Notes: a model not told the origin generated them from the letters alone. A stretch of 64,000 nt of DNA from Saccopteryx bilineata (GCF_036850765.1 NC_089496.1:51157613-51221612), one strand, 5' to 3'; shown: positions 23,165 through 35,868, numbered from the stretch's first letter. Program-made: numbers and translations.

Positions 23165-23310
23165 CTCATTTGACAGATGAAAAACCGGGCTTGGGTCCCG
23201 AGTGACTGACTCAAGGTCACCTAACCGACTTAGTAACAAGGTTAGGGCTGTGAATTTTCAAACCTGGGTGGGCGATTTATGCTTCTGTCCGCTGTGCGGC
23301 TGGGTTAGGG
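23165..23310 (-). repeat. MIR SINE remnant, antisense
   Basis: 'catttgacagatgaaaaacc' then 'gactcaaggtcacctaaccg' and 'gtgaattttcaaacctgggt' match the reverse-complement MIR core ('acagatgaggaaactgaggc ... caaggtcacacagctagta ... tttgaacccaggc'). Confidence 0.6.
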
Positions 23311-23944
23311 GCCGTGAGCCCTGTGCGTTGGACCCCTACCCCACCCCCAGAGTCCCACTGGGGAACTGGACCACTCAAACCAAAGCAGGAGTCCCAGATC
23401 TCAGCCTTTCCCAGCTTCGGGCTGCACTCGGAATTGTACTTAAACCTCAAGTGATTAAACCTTTCCTTCTCTCTCCTCCCTCAGTGCGAGGAGGGAGAGG
23501 CAGGGAGGAAACAGGACCTGGACCTCACACTGACTCCGCAGGAGGCTGCATTCACGTTCCCTCCGCCCACAGGCGCAGGAAGAGGCAGGAAAGGATGCTC
23601 TGATCTTCCATGGGGGGCTGTCACCAACGCACTGACTTCTGAACCCCCAGGCCTGTCCTTCTGTGTTCTCAACATACTATGGTCCATTTCCTATTTGGCG
23701 CTCATGACGTATACTTTTCTACACACCTAATGCAATGGAATCCTGCAATGTACTGTTTCCTGCTTTTTAAATGAATTTGTCCTAATTCCCCACGTGCTGG
23801 AGGAAATTAAATCCCTGTGACCAGTTTTGGAGCAAACACCACACAATTGGCCCTCAAGAGACTGGGTCCTATGAAGTTGCCCATGGGTGCTTAGCAACCA
23901 TTGAAAAAGAGGCCCGGTCCTTTAGTTTCAAAAATTGTAACAAC

Positions 23945-24195
23945 AACACTAAGGATTACCACTTATAGAGCACTCACCACATACGAGCCACAGGTCTAAA
24001 TGCGTTACGGGGTTTAATTTATTTTGTTGTTTCAACGACCCTAAGGGGCAGCAGATACTATTATGATCCCCGTTTTACAGATGAGGAAACTGAGGCCACT
24101 TGCTTGGGGCTGCACATCTAGCGAGTGCAGAGGAGCGATCTGAACCCAGACCGTCTGGCCTCGTACTCCTCACTCACTGTGCTACCCTGCCTCAG
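23945..24195 (-). repeat. MIR SINE, antisense, nearly full length
   Basis: Clear order: 'ccacttatagagcactcacc', 'ctaaatgcgttacggggttt', 'actattatgatccccgtttt', 'acagatgaggaaactgaggc', 'gatctgaacccagaccgtct', ending 'gctaccctgcctc'. All match reverse-complement MIR. One of the best-preserved MIRs here. Confidence 0.85.
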
Positions 24196-26812
24196 CAGAG
24201 GCTCCCTGGCCGTGAGCTTCCTGGCCAAGGAAATACCGAGAGGACACACCGGAGACTTATGAACGACCAACCACCCCGAGGTTCTCGGCTCAGCCTCGGG
24301 TTCCTCACCCTGCTGACCCCCACGACACCCACCCGTCACACCTGCTCATACCTTGTCGGACATGGGTGCCACAGAACGCCCTTTAGAACCTGCTTCTCTT
24401 TCAACAACCCCACGTGCAGGAATCCTCGTTCACATCAGTGCCAGCAAACTTCTGGAAACTTCCTTGGCTGATCTTGAGCCGCCAGGGAGGAGAGAGCTTA
24501 AACAGCCTCCCCCTGAGGGAAGGCAGCACGGACGGCAGACAGTGTGGCTTCCTCACGCCCGTGCGGCCGGTGAGCCCTGCGGATGCCCAGATTCATCCGC
24601 AGACACCCTGAACCCCCTCCGGCATTTTTGTCGGGAACATCTAGAAAACTGTGCTAATAGGTACACTCTTTTTTTTCCTAACTAAAACATGGGTGTTGGG
24701 GGGGGCAGGACTCGGAAAATGATGAATGGGTGGTTGCCCCACGCTATGGGTCTGTGACCTTCCTTGGTCCTCTGCCCTCCTTGACTCCATGGAAGTCACT
24801 GTTCTCATTTTGCTCTGAGGGGACTGTGCTTCCGACTGAACAGATCTGTCAGATGAAGCTGTCACATCGTGTGTCCAGCTCCCCCCCCCGCCCACCTGTG
24901 GCAACAAGCACCCAGGGCCCAGCCGACGAGCGGGAGAGCTGGACCACGGAGCTGGACGACGGGCCAGGCCGATGGACGTGATGTCCGGATTACGGTTCCA
25001 AGTCTCACACCTGGGGCGGCGGTGGCGGCTGCTGCCTTTGCTTTTTCTAAAATTAATTTCTGACTTTTCACCCGCGAGTGCAGGGGACCCACGAGTGGGG
25101 CGGTTTACTCAGCCGTTTCAGATCGCCGGCTACGGTTCCTGACCGAGCGCTGCCGTTTGGGAGTTTTGGGGAGGTTTCTGAGCCCGGAGGGAGACACGGT
25201 GTGGTATACGGGGACGCGCATGGGGACAGGTGGCAGGCGGGGCCCGGCCCGAACCCTGAGTGGAACGCTTTGTGCTCGCGCCAGTCTGGGGAAGCTGCGT
25301 ATAAACTTTCTCCTCTGGAGCATCAACATCTATTTCTGCAAATTTCTTTTTTAAAGGGTGTGTGGATTGAGTACAGTGCCCAGGACCAGAGCGCCCACAT
25401 GCAGTGCCAGACGGGGAGCGGCCAGTGCCATCGTTCGCAAATGAACGCGGTCTCTGTGTACGAGCGCCCGCCCTGCCGTTCCCCCGCCTCACGCCGTGAT
25501 CGGCCTCCCCCCTCTTCTGTGCCGTCGGCTCTATCTCAGTGTAGACCCGGATTACAGAATCCTGAGGCTGGAAGGGCAGAGCTGCAATCCAACCCTACAC
25601 AGGTGGCCCCCAAACTGAGAACTTCCCACGGCAGGACCACCTCCAGTCCCGCCTTCGGGAGACAGCACCAAACTGCTGTGATGTTCGCGGAATCCACGCC
25701 CCCTTCTCCCATACCGTTAGTGTCACTCTGGAAATCAGACCTGAAGGACCTGGTTCACACTAGAATGTGAATGACTGATAGAGGCCCACAGGACCCTGGC
25801 ATATTTCATGAAACTGGTTACTTTTAAGGACGGCCCATTTTAATTTCTCCCATAGGCTCGAGGGGAAGAGGTTTTAGGGTTCAAATCACACAAAGCAGGT
25901 AACCGATCTCTGTTTTCTGGGATGCCAGATTTGAACTCAACCTGAATAAATCACATCACTCAACCTCTGATTATTCAGAAGGCCGAGCTTTATCTCTAAG
26001 GGCTTTAGCCTTTTCCTAGGGTGTTGGTAAATCTCTGGAAAAACCTCAAAAGGCAAATGAAGGAAAAGAAGACTCAGAAGTTTCTTTTTTTTTTTCTGTC
26101 ACTTGTTCGCTAAGAAGATAAGCTCCTTTGAGCTCAAGCGAGGTTTCAGGCTGAAACCCCGGGACTCAGATGCGTCTTCCCGCAGCCCCAGAGAGCAGAA
26201 GGCTGGCTGCCTCTTGACACCTGCACATCTCCCCCCAGAGAGGATTATTCTGAGACGTTCCGAATCGCCTCCTGCCTCCTCCTACCCTGCAGACGCCCGG
26301 GCTGTGACGGGGACGGGGATGCTACCCCTCCCTGTCCAATCGATAGGCCTTTAAGCATATCAGTCGGGGGGGGGGTCACCAGCCAGAAAGCACCCTCTGT
26401 AAGTCCCGCGCGGAAGGCGATGGCAGCGGCCTCGGTGAAGCACAGCGCTCTGTGTTTGAGAAGGTGGGTCTTTGATAAGAACGGTGTACTAGGCCAGCTA
26501 TCTATTTTTACTCCCGTCCGGGAACTGCTGACCGGAAAAGCAGCAGGAGCAACGACACCCTGGAACAAAAAGATAATCTCGACATCGATTTCAGGCCCTG
26601 CTGCCTGGTTAATAACACTTGCCTCTCCAGAGCTGGCGGGCCAGCCCTCCCTCCAGCCTGGCTCCTAGTTCTGAGTGTAAATGGGAGCTACACTCTAAAC
26701 ACCTCCAGCCATTCCCCCCCTTCCCCCCGGGGCTGTCTGCAGAGGCCCCAGGGACTCGGCGCCTCCGTGGAGAAAGGAGAGAGAAGGAGTTTTCTACCAG
26801 GCCGGATGTGAA
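24196..26812. other. Mostly unique sequence, no gene seen
   Basis: 25.54-25.75 kb ('ttacagaatcctgaggctgg') may be a decayed ancient repeat. A 230-codon frame at 25078-25770 (+) overlaps antisense frames and has no domain. Poly-C near 24885, poly-T near 26088, poly-G near 26370. Confidence 0.4.
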
Positions 26813-26819
26813 GGAGAGA

Positions 26820-28568
26820 GTCTCTGCAGGACAGCCTTGTACCCAAGCATGCATTCCGTACCTCTGCTGCACGCAGAGCCCCAGGGTGTGCGTGTGCACG
26901 CGTGCGTGTGTGTGCGTGTGTGCAGCGTCTCTGCAGGACAGCCTTGTACCCAAGCATGCGTTCCGTACCTCTGCCGCCTGCAGAGCCCCAGGGTGTGCGT
27001 GTGCACGCGTGCGTGTGTGTGCGTGTGTGCAGCGTCTCTGCAGGACAGCCTTGTACCCAAGCATGCGTTCCGTACCTCTGCTGCACGCAGAGCCCCAGGG
27101 TGTGCGTGTGCACGCGTGCGTGTGTGTGTGTGCGTGTGTGCAGCGTCTCTGCAGGACAGCCTTGTACCCAAGCATGCGTTCCGTACCTCTGCCGCCTGCA
27201 GAGCCCCAGGGTGTGCGTGTGCACGCGTGCGTGTGTGTGCGTGTGTGCAGCGTCTCTGCAGGACAGCCTTGTACCCAAGCATGCGTTCCGTACCTCTGCT
27301 GCACGCAGAGCCCCAGGGTGTGCGTGTGCACGCGTGCGTGTGTGTGTGTGCGTGTGTGCAGCGTCTCTGCAGGACAGCCTTGTACCCAAGCATGCGTTCC
27401 GTACCTCTGCCGCCTGCAGAGCCCCAGGGTGTGCGTGTGCACGCGTGCATGTGTGTGCGTGTGCATGCGTGTGCGTGTGTGCGTGTGTGCAGCGTCTCTG
27501 CAGGACAGCCTTGTACCCAAGCATGCGTTCTGTACCTCTGCCGCCCGCAGAGCCCCAGGGTGTGCGTGTGCACGCGTGCGTGTGTGTGTGTGTGTGTGTG
27601 TATGTGCAGCGTCTCTGCAGGACAGCCTTGTACCCAAGCATGCGTTCTGTACCTCTGCCGCCCGCAGAGCCCCAGGGTGTGCGTGTGCACGCGTGTGTGT
27701 GTGCGTGTGTGCAGCGTCTCTGCAGGACAGCCTTGTACCCAAGCATGCGTTCCGTACCTCTGCTGCGCGCAGAGCCCCAGGGTGTGCGTGTGCACGCGTG
27801 TGTGTGTGTGCGTGTGTGCAGTGTCTCTGCAGGACAGCCTTGTACCCAAGCATGCGTTCCGTACCTCTGCTGCACGCAAAGCCCCAGGGTGTGTGTGTGC
27901 ATGCGTGCATGTGTGTGCGTGTGCATGTGTGCGTGTGTGTGTGCATGTGTGTGTGTGCAGCGTCTCTGCAGGACAGCCTTGTACCCAAGCATGCGTTCCG
28001 TACCTCTGCTGCGCGCAGAGCCCCAGGGTGTGCGTGTGCACGCGTGTGTGTGTGTGCGTGTGTGCAGTGTCTCTGCAGGACAGCCTTGTACCCAAGCATG
28101 CGTTCCGTACCTCTGCTGCACGCAAAGCCCCAGGGTGTGTGTGTGCATGCGTGCATGTGTGTGCGTGTGCATGTGTGCGTGTGTGTGTGCATGTGTGTGT
28201 GTGCAGCGTCTCTGCAGGACAGCCTTGTACCCAAGCATGCGTTCCGTACCTCTGCTGCACGCAAAGCCCCAGGGTGTGCGTGTGCACGCGTGCGTGCATG
28301 TGTGTGTGTGTGTGTGCAGCATCTCGGCATGACAGCCTTGTACCCAAGCATGCATTCTGTACCTCTGCCACACGCAGAGCCCCAGGGTGTGCGTGTGCAT
28401 GCGTGCATGTGTGTGCGTGTGCATGCGTGCGTGTGTGTGTGCATGTGTGTGTGTGCAGCGTCTCTGCAGGACAGCCTTGTACCCAAGCATGCGTTCTGTA
28501 CCTCTGCCGCATGCAGAGCCCCAGGGTGTGCGTGTGCATGCGTGCGTGTGTGTGCATGTGGGCACTGT
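26820..28568 (+). repeat. GT-rich minisatellite, 15 units of 105-140 bp
   Basis: Each unit has a constant part ('ctctgcaggacagccttgta', 'cccaagcatgcgttc', 'gtacctctgc', 'agagccccagggtgtgcgtg') and a variable-length alternating GT/GC/CA tail ('tgcacgcgtgcgtgtgtgtg' type). Constant parts start near 26829, 26936 and so on to about 28465. Units form dimers: units 1-6 alternate 'ctgcacgcag' and 'ccgcctgcag', and units 9-13 repeat with a 246-bp period. Large frames on both strands (up to 764 codons on -) are artefacts of a stop-poor repeat. Confidence 0.95.
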
Positions 28569-28689
28569 GTCTGTGCACGAATGTAGACGGTGGACTAGAA
28601 CGGCAGGAGGGGACCCAGGGCCGTAGAGCCACACTGGCCGTTGACAACCATCGTTCCTGGATGGTTTTCTCTGGTCACACACCGAGCTA

Positions 28690-28835
28690 AGCACTGCGCC
28701 TGCCCCCAGCGGGAAGGACGCTGTCCGCACGCTGTCACACTGCCGAGAAAAGCCAGCGTGGAGAGGTGAAGAGCTGTACTCAAGGTCCCACGGCGAGTAA
28801 GCGGCGGCGGCAGGCTGGGAACCAAACAGAGGGTA
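28690..28835 (-). repeat. MIR SINE remnant, antisense
   Basis: 'gagctaagcactgcgcctgc', 'gaggtgaagagctgtactca', 'aggtcccacggcgagtaagc' and 'ggctgggaaccaaacag' follow the reverse-complement MIR order. Confidence 0.55.
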
Positions 28836-31428
28836 AGGAGAGACACTCGAGCCACACGCTTGACTCCTGCCGTCATCGTCGAGGAGTCGCCTCAGTGTGG
28901 GAACGCCGGCTGTGGACCCCTGCCGGGCTCTTCCTCCCGTCCAGAGACGGCCATACTGCTGAGCTCCACCTGCCTGTCCCATGTGGACACAAGGCTGGGT
29001 GCTGCCCTATCTTCCTAACCCCCTGCGCTCACTCTCCCCGCAGCGCCTCCTGCCTCCCCGTCTGGGTTTTCTGAAGACAGACGAATATGTATCCAGGCCC
29101 GTGTTAGGAAATTTCCCACGCCGGGCTGGAAATGAATGTGTCCTATAACCATGACCGTGAGCAAAGCCCCTCAAGCCTTCATTAAGCACCCGGAAGTCCT
29201 CCGGGGCTCCATGTTCCGTGCCGTCCAACTCTCGAGGGCTGGCATTCGGTAAGTAACTTGTTGAATGCATGAACAATGAAGGGTTTAATTGCATGATGAA
29301 TTTAACAGAGGACGTGTCCTTCAGTCACTGTAGAAGGAACCATGTAAAAGTAACTGGCAAAGTATACTGAAATATTATATGGTCGAGTCTACCATCACCA
29401 AATCTACTTCACTTGCTTCCAAAGGCACGCTGAAAACGCCCCTCCCAGTGAGTTCCTTGGATGTGGGCCAGTGCTCGTCTGGTCAGTGAGTTATTCTCAA
29501 AGGGAAGTAAGGTTTCACCAGTTTTGCACACCCCTGTAGGAGCAATGGAGAGAACAGTCTGCAGTTTCGGAGGGCCAAGTAGCCTAGGGAAATAATGCAT
29601 TTCCATAAGGGCCTAAGTTACGCTTGGGAATTACGTTGCTTGTTAGGGGGTGTCCCTGCTGTGAGGAGAACTGGTCGACCAGAAGCACAGAAAAGTGAGA
29701 CACGTCCAGTCTTTGAGCAGCCACGAGCTCTCCCTGTATTGCAACTGAACTGGCAACTCAGGTACGCCAGATTCCGCAGCTGCTATTGACCAGGGAACAT
29801 CCATGGCCCCGGATGTGTCTAGAAATTCTAAGCGGGCTATTTGGGGCCCAAGGCAGTTCTGTTAATAATATCAATAGCAGACTGATGTTAGGAAATTCAG
29901 AAGAAGCTCTATTTTGCTTCCAAATTACAGAGTCGGTGAATTTTATTCGACATGTCTACACTGTAATATTTTCAGAGGTGCCTTTTTAAGATGAAAAGAG
30001 TTGAAAGCCTACCTCCGTGCAATTCCCCCCCCAAGTTAGAGCTAAAATTTCCAAACCTTTGAAGGTTCGTTTCTCTTACACCGTCATTAACATTACTTAT
30101 GCCTTTAACTCGGTGAGCTAGCTGCATTTCCCGGGAAGCCTCCCAAGCCAGACGCTGTGCTTTGTTCCTCACGCCCGTGTTCTGGGGGGGGGGGCACTGC
30201 TCCCTGCGAGAGTAAGCCGGAACCCAAACACCCCCTGTAACGGGATCGAGTCCTCTTCGACGGAGCACGCGAAGCGCATCATTTCGGAATGCTGTGTTCA
30301 GGGACACCTCACTGATTTTTTTTAAAACAAACCTGACTTTGGCTTCCTCTTCCAACGAGAAAGTCAATCGTTCCAACTCTGTCATATTTGCGATTTCAGC
30401 TGTCTCTCAATCAGGGAAGTGCGAAAAACAGGCCGGAGCGTGTTCTCCAGGATGGGAAAGGCCCGCTTCCGCCCCTTCTGCACAACAAGGGCGTGCATAC
30501 CAAGGCCGTGGGCCTTCTCGGGGGGACTCACCTGGTGGGTAGAATACGGGGAATTTTAGTTCTCTTTACATCTCCGTCTTCATCATATTACTGGCCATTG
30601 ACTAGGATCAATGGAAATGAGTTTCTGGCTTTCCTATGGTACTTGGTCCATTAGTATCAATTTGACAGTTGATGCATTTAGTCTCCAACAATGCAGAATT
30701 GGAGTAAGATGGAAGCGCTGGCCACTCTCACGCAATTGAGCACATTCTCAGAGCGAGAACGATCGATGCGAATTTGGAAAGAAAAGGGCTCCCCCTTCAG
30801 AACACAGAAGGTGTCTTTCTGAGATTCTCCCCGGAGGGTCCATCTCCGAGGAGGTGTACCAGCTCCCGGAGCTGCAGTGAGCGCTACGGACAAAGGGGCC
30901 TCTCCTCTAAGAACCTGTGGTCTTAAATAAAATTCATTTATCTTCTCAGTTCCAAAATCTCCCTCATCGCAACTCTGCAGAGTGGTTGCAGGGTTAAATT
31001 ACAAACACATGGCCAGTCAGTACCCTCAGGCACACCCAACACGCAGTAGGTCTGCCGTGCGTGCAACCTGAGCACGAATCCTACATGTAAGCCGTGCAAG
31101 CTTGGGTAGACACGGGGTGACCGCCATGAAAAGGGGAATGGCGTTACCTACACCTCACAGAATTCTTTCAATGACCGTCCATCTGGGTATGCCTAATAGT
31201 AATCAAGCAGATTGAACGTGCTAGGGACTTCTGTGTGTACGTGCCTCTCTTTAAGAGTGTGAATGACAATCAGAAAACTGTATAATATAAGGCATTGTTT
31301 CAGGGAAGCAGATATTGCATGACATGGGCCCACATGGTAAACATCTGCTGAGAGCTAAGGTGACCTGGTCGTTAGAGGGTAAACCTCATTCATTCATTCA
31401 CACAGAAAACATTCATCGTGGGTGTGTT
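28836..31428. other. Unique sequence, no gene seen
   Basis: Short frames only. A G run lies near 30183. I see no repeat that I can name with confidence. Confidence 0.45.
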
Positions 31429-31443
31429 AAGAGGCAGGCAATG

Positions 31444-31712
31444 GTCTGACCGGTGGTGGCACAGTGGATAAAACGTCGACCTGGAAATGCTGAGGTCGCC
31501 GGTTCAAAATCCTGGGCTTGCCTGGTCAAGGCACATATGGGAGTTGATGCTTCCAGCTCCTCCCTTCTTCTCTCTCTCTGTCTCTCTCTCCTCTCTCTCC
31601 CTCTCTGTCTCTCTCTCTCTCTCCCCCTCTCTCTCTCCTCTCTCTCCCTCTCTGTCTCTCTCTCTCTCCCCCTCTCTTTCCTCTCTAAAAATGAATAAAT
31701 AAGTTAAAAAAA
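31444..31712 (+). mobile_element. Bat SINE of the 'ggtggcacagtggata' family (copy C1)
   Basis: Head 'ctgaccggtggtggcacagt', B-box-like 'cgccggttcaaaatcctgg', 'gcacatatgggagttgatgc', a long (CT)-rich tract and 'aatgaataaataagttaaaa'. A perfect 15-bp target duplication, aagaggcaggcaatg, lies at 31429-31443 and 31713-31727, so the insertion is fairly young. Confidence 0.92.
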
Positions 31713-31727
31713 AAGAGGCAGGCAATG

Positions 31728-33860
31728 CACTAGACACCGTGTAATAAAACATGGCCCCTGTCCGCACAGAGAGATGGTTCTTGGATCAGTATCCTTCATG
31801 AGAAGTATTCGTTTCCTTCCTTTTCTCCCTCAAGGAGATCTCTGATTAATCGGAAGACAATTCAGTGGTGTCTTCGACCTCCCAGGCTCATGGGCGGAGG
31901 GGGAGAAAAATGTGCTAGGATTAAGGAGTCTATCTACTTCACTTCTAACTGGACATCTTGGAGTGTATGGATAAAAAAAAGTGCCACTAGTTCAGACCCT
32001 GCTAACTGAAAGTCTTTGTAATTTGGAAAAGGGTTGGTCATGCTTACTCTTGCAGAGGTGGGGGGGAGGGGACACAGAGCACTCAGGAAGTGGTAGGAAA
32101 ACGGGCCGGAAGGTTCCGTGGGGGTCTATGTTTCCGTTGGTTGAAGAAAGAGCTCGTGGAGAAGACCCAGAGAGCAGAGACAGAGCAGACACGAGCGCGG
32201 ACTGCACTGCTCTTTCTGACTCAAACCTCCAGCGGTCTCGGATGTTTCTAAAAGGAAGATGCACCGTGACCCTTCATTCAGCCCAGCGAGTCGATTCAGC
32301 TCCGAGCGCCCGGCACCCAGGCCTGTTGGCCGGCACACAGAAGGCTCTCTAAACGTCCGTGGATTCGACAGGTGAAGGGGAAATGCCGGCTTCCCACCTC
32401 GGGGTTCCTCCTGGGTGCCGCAGGCGGTGGGCGGACGTCTCCAGCCGGGGCTCGGGGATTTTGTCTGAATTAGTCCTGAGAAGACAAGAATCAGTTCTGC
32501 CCGGTTCTTTGCAGGAAGCCGGAGAGGCGCGACAGCGATGGAGGCTCTCCGAGGTGTCCACTGGGCTCCTCAAAGCAACCGCAGAGCATGTGGGGCTGGG
32601 AAGCACCTTGCAGGCCACACACCCCACTTGGAGGAGACTTTAGCAGTCCAGGCTGCAGGCTGGAAACGGCCGTATTCCGAGCTTGCTTAGCTATGACTAC
32701 CCACAATGCCACAGACTTGCTGCAGCTAAAACATTACCGGAGCAGAGTGCAACTATATACATACGGCATTTTCAGGACTCAAATCCATTTGGTCCAAGAC
32801 ACGCCCGATAGGAATGGCTAGCCACTTCCTTTAAGGGAGACCAGGTCATTTTCTAGTGGAACAGACCGGGAGGGCTCTAAGTCCAGGCTCTTCTCTTGGA
32901 ACCTGGGTGTGGGGAGATGCATTGTAGCTCCTGCAAACCTTTTAAGGTGAGAAATTAGCGGTGAGATCATAGCTGTATGAGCAACAGTGACCTAAGCTTG
33001 TCTCTCCCACACCTACCAGCTCTCTGAAATACTTCCTGTGCTCGGGAGAGCGACGGTGAGAGCACATGGCCAACACAGCCCTTGGGAGGGGCCAGATCCA
33101 GACCGGGGCACGAGGACGGGGACAGTGCTGTCTGCATGCAAGGGCCCCATCTCCACGGGAACGGCCATTCCACAGGACTCTCCCAGATGCAGGACAGACT
33201 GGGGGAGGCGTGGGGGCAGGGCAGGGATCCGTGAGAATCCCAGCTGGGCTGGCGGTCCCGGGGGCTCCGGCCTGTGATGTTGACACTGCGTTCAGCAGCG
33301 GGGAAGGGAGTCCTCTCCTCTCAGGGGGCCGGGGAGCAGCACTGTAAGTTGCCCCTCCCATTTGAGTGAGAACAGTTCTGCTTTTATCTCTATTATTTAC
33401 CCAGCTTCCCTTTCTTCTCTTTCTATAAGAAAAGGTTTTGCTGTGGAAGTGTTTGAAATGTGCTGACCTAGCTCTCCTGGAAGGACCCCAGGGGCTTTGG
33501 GTGGGGCGGGGGGGGGGCTGGAGAGAGCCCTGTGGGAATCAGGCCAAGGGGCTGAGAGGAGGGCAGGGTGGCTCCTAGAGGAAAGTGTAGCACAAGGACA
33601 AGAGAGTGAGGGCTTGTAGAGACTGGGCCAGCATGGCAAGGGACAGGAACAGGAGGGGACGTCTCAGATGCAAATCCCATTCCCTGAACCCTGCAGATCA
33701 GGCCTAGTAGGTGTTAACGTAATTCAACCCCAGCCCCCAGCCAAGACAGCGGGACCCAGGGCTGTTGGTCTGAGGAGTGGGCAGCATTCGCCTTTGCTTT
33801 AGGGGGAGGGCACTGGTTTAATGACAGACATTCACGGTGTTTCCCACTCCGCGCCCACCT
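31728..33860. other. Unique sequence, no gene seen
   Basis: Several overlapping frames under 140 codons on both strands, none recognisable. Confidence 0.45.
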
Positions 33861-33877
33861 GCCCACACTGGGCAGCC

Positions 33878-33899
33878 CCCCCCCCCCCCCCCCCCCCCC
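33878..33899 (+). repeat. C homopolymer, 22 bases
   Basis: A run of C preceded by 'cactgggcag'. Length is liable to sequencing or assembly error. Confidence 0.9.
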
Positions 33900-33994
33900 G
33901 TGGGAGCGCCCGTCTTGGGAAGCGAGGCCTGCCGGGCACGGCCAGGTAAGGCCAGGCGGGAGCTGCCTCCTCTGGGGCAGGACAGACGTTAACA

Positions 33995-34135
33995 ACTTGG
34001 GGACTGATTCCGTTTTGGATGCAAGTAATTGAAATGATTGAAATGGAAATGAAAACATGTGCTTTTGATGATTAGAGGAGGAAAAGAAGGAAGCAATTAG
34101 CGTGAAGGTTAATAACGGGCAGAGTAATTTCTTTT
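33995..34135. promoter_or_regulatory. Candidate conserved noncoding element
   Basis: AT-rich island between GC-rich flanks with repeated homeodomain-type cores: 'agtaattgaaatgattgaaa' (from 34024), caattagc (34094-34101) and 'gttaataac'. There is no reading frame or named repeat. This base make-up is typical of vertebrate developmental enhancers, but conservation cannot be seen from one sequence. Confidence 0.3.
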
Positions 34136-35868
34136 CCTCGACGATAGGGATGTTCACGAGAGAAAAGGCCCTCGGAAGACTCTGGGGTTTTCCCAATGCT
34201 CCACTGGTGACGTGGGTAACAACCTCAAACAGCCGAGGGCCAGGGTCATGCTAAGAGGAGCTCGTAGAAGTCCTTGGAGCCCAAGCCCTGGCTGTCCCCG
34301 GTCCGAGGGGGAGGAAGTTCGGCCCTCTTTTCTCATCACTCGAGTGAGACGCCAGGTAGGCAGGAAACCCCGGGGCTCTCCTGCGACTGCTTAGCCATGA
34401 TCACCGCCACCGCGGTCCCCACGGCAAGTGTCTCCTGAGAGGTTGTCCAGGTGCTGCCTGTCTCTGCTCAGACGCGCCCAGGGCCTAATTACAAAGTTGG
34501 GGGAGGGAGTCTCTCTCTCTCTCTTTCTCCCTCCCTCTCTCTATTTTTTGATATCCTTACTCGTGAGCCAGCCTACCTGACGTTGGACCAGAGGGCATGA
34601 AAGACCAGAAGGAAACTAAAGCTTCCGTGTTTCCATAGAGACTGCCTGGCCAGGTGGGGGATCCAGGCTCCCAGCACGAGTGCTCCCAGAATCCCCTCTG
34701 AACACTCAACACCCCTGCAGAATTTCTTACTCAAGAGGCTCTTGGCACTCCTACTAGAAGGTGCACGGTCCAGGGGGCGGAGACCAAGTTTCTAAGAAGC
34801 CAAGACTATGTGACGTCTCCAAAAACCACAGGAAGCACTCAGCCACTTCCGGTAAGGGAGCCGGTGGTGGCCGGACAGAGGAGAAAGTCAGAGACTCCGG
34901 GTGTTGGAGGTGACCACAGCACTCAGAAGCCATGTGATTTTGGAAAGAACTGGTTAACTCGTCCCTAAATCTCCGTTCGTTCATCTGGACACTGGGCCTG
35001 CTGAGGTGGCCGTTGTCGGCGGCTTCCTTCAGGATTGCCCCTTCTCCCTCCTAAGATGACCCTAATTGTATTCAGCTGTCCATCTATCCTCTGGGCAGTC
35101 CTTGAGCAGAGTAAATGCTGAACCCCGCCCCCCCTCGCCACCTCCGGATACAGATCTATCTGATTGGTCCGAGTATAACCCCTTTCTCGGACAGCTTTTG
35201 GTTCGGAACTGGGCACGTGCTCCGTTCAAGTCCAGGAGACAAGCAGAGCGTTGGCTGGGTGCTTCTGTGACTGTTCTTGCTCCTTCCGGGACCACACCCT
35301 AAAGGGACCCTTCCCTCTTCCACAGGAGGTTGTGCCGTGTAATGTCCAGCCCCCAAAGCTGCCACACAGAGGAGGAGGAGGACAGAGCCCAGGGAACTGC
35401 AGAGAACTGAGGACGCAGTCCGTGATCAAGCCAGCCCTGAGGTCTGCAATCTGCCTAACTTTTAATTATCTGAGCCAATACATTTTCTTCTTGTTAAAGA
35501 TCATTAACCATCGCTGCTGCTTGCAAATCAAAGCACAGTACATAAAATAACAGAGGTATCGACTAGACTTCCGGGGGAGGTAAGCAAAAAATAAAACCAG
35601 GGGTGGGCCGCGCTCAGCTCAGAACTAAGGGCAGAGTGAGCACCCAGAACGTGGCGATCCGTTTTCCCTGTGTCTTTTCTTGGCTACACGGTCTCACCTC
35701 AATTAAGGGAGACACTCCAGAGGATCTATTTCGGTTTCAGTCAAGCCCAGGGATGTCTCCGACATTATAAATGCTGAAAGGCGTTGTTTTATTCATTGGC
35801 AGTTTCTAGGAATTCAGGATGCCAGAGGCAGGAAGAAAAATTATACCCAGAAAACCCTTAGTGCCTGT
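34136..35868. other. Unique sequence, no gene seen
   Basis: A CT-rich stretch near 34510-34545. Short frames only. Confidence 0.45.

Noticed and set aside
25078..25770. 230-codon frame as a gene
   Set aside because: GC-rich sequence with overlapping antisense frames, no domain, and no splice or promoter context.
26820..28568. CRISPR array (regular repeats and spacers)
   Set aside because: Units are tandem with low-complexity GT tails, not unique spacers, and the sequence is mammalian.
26609..28982. Open frames of 476-764 codons as a His-rich or Cys/Val-rich protein gene
   Set aside because: They overlap in several frames on both strands within a tandem array, and change composition at the array edges. 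No domain, promoter or splice structure.
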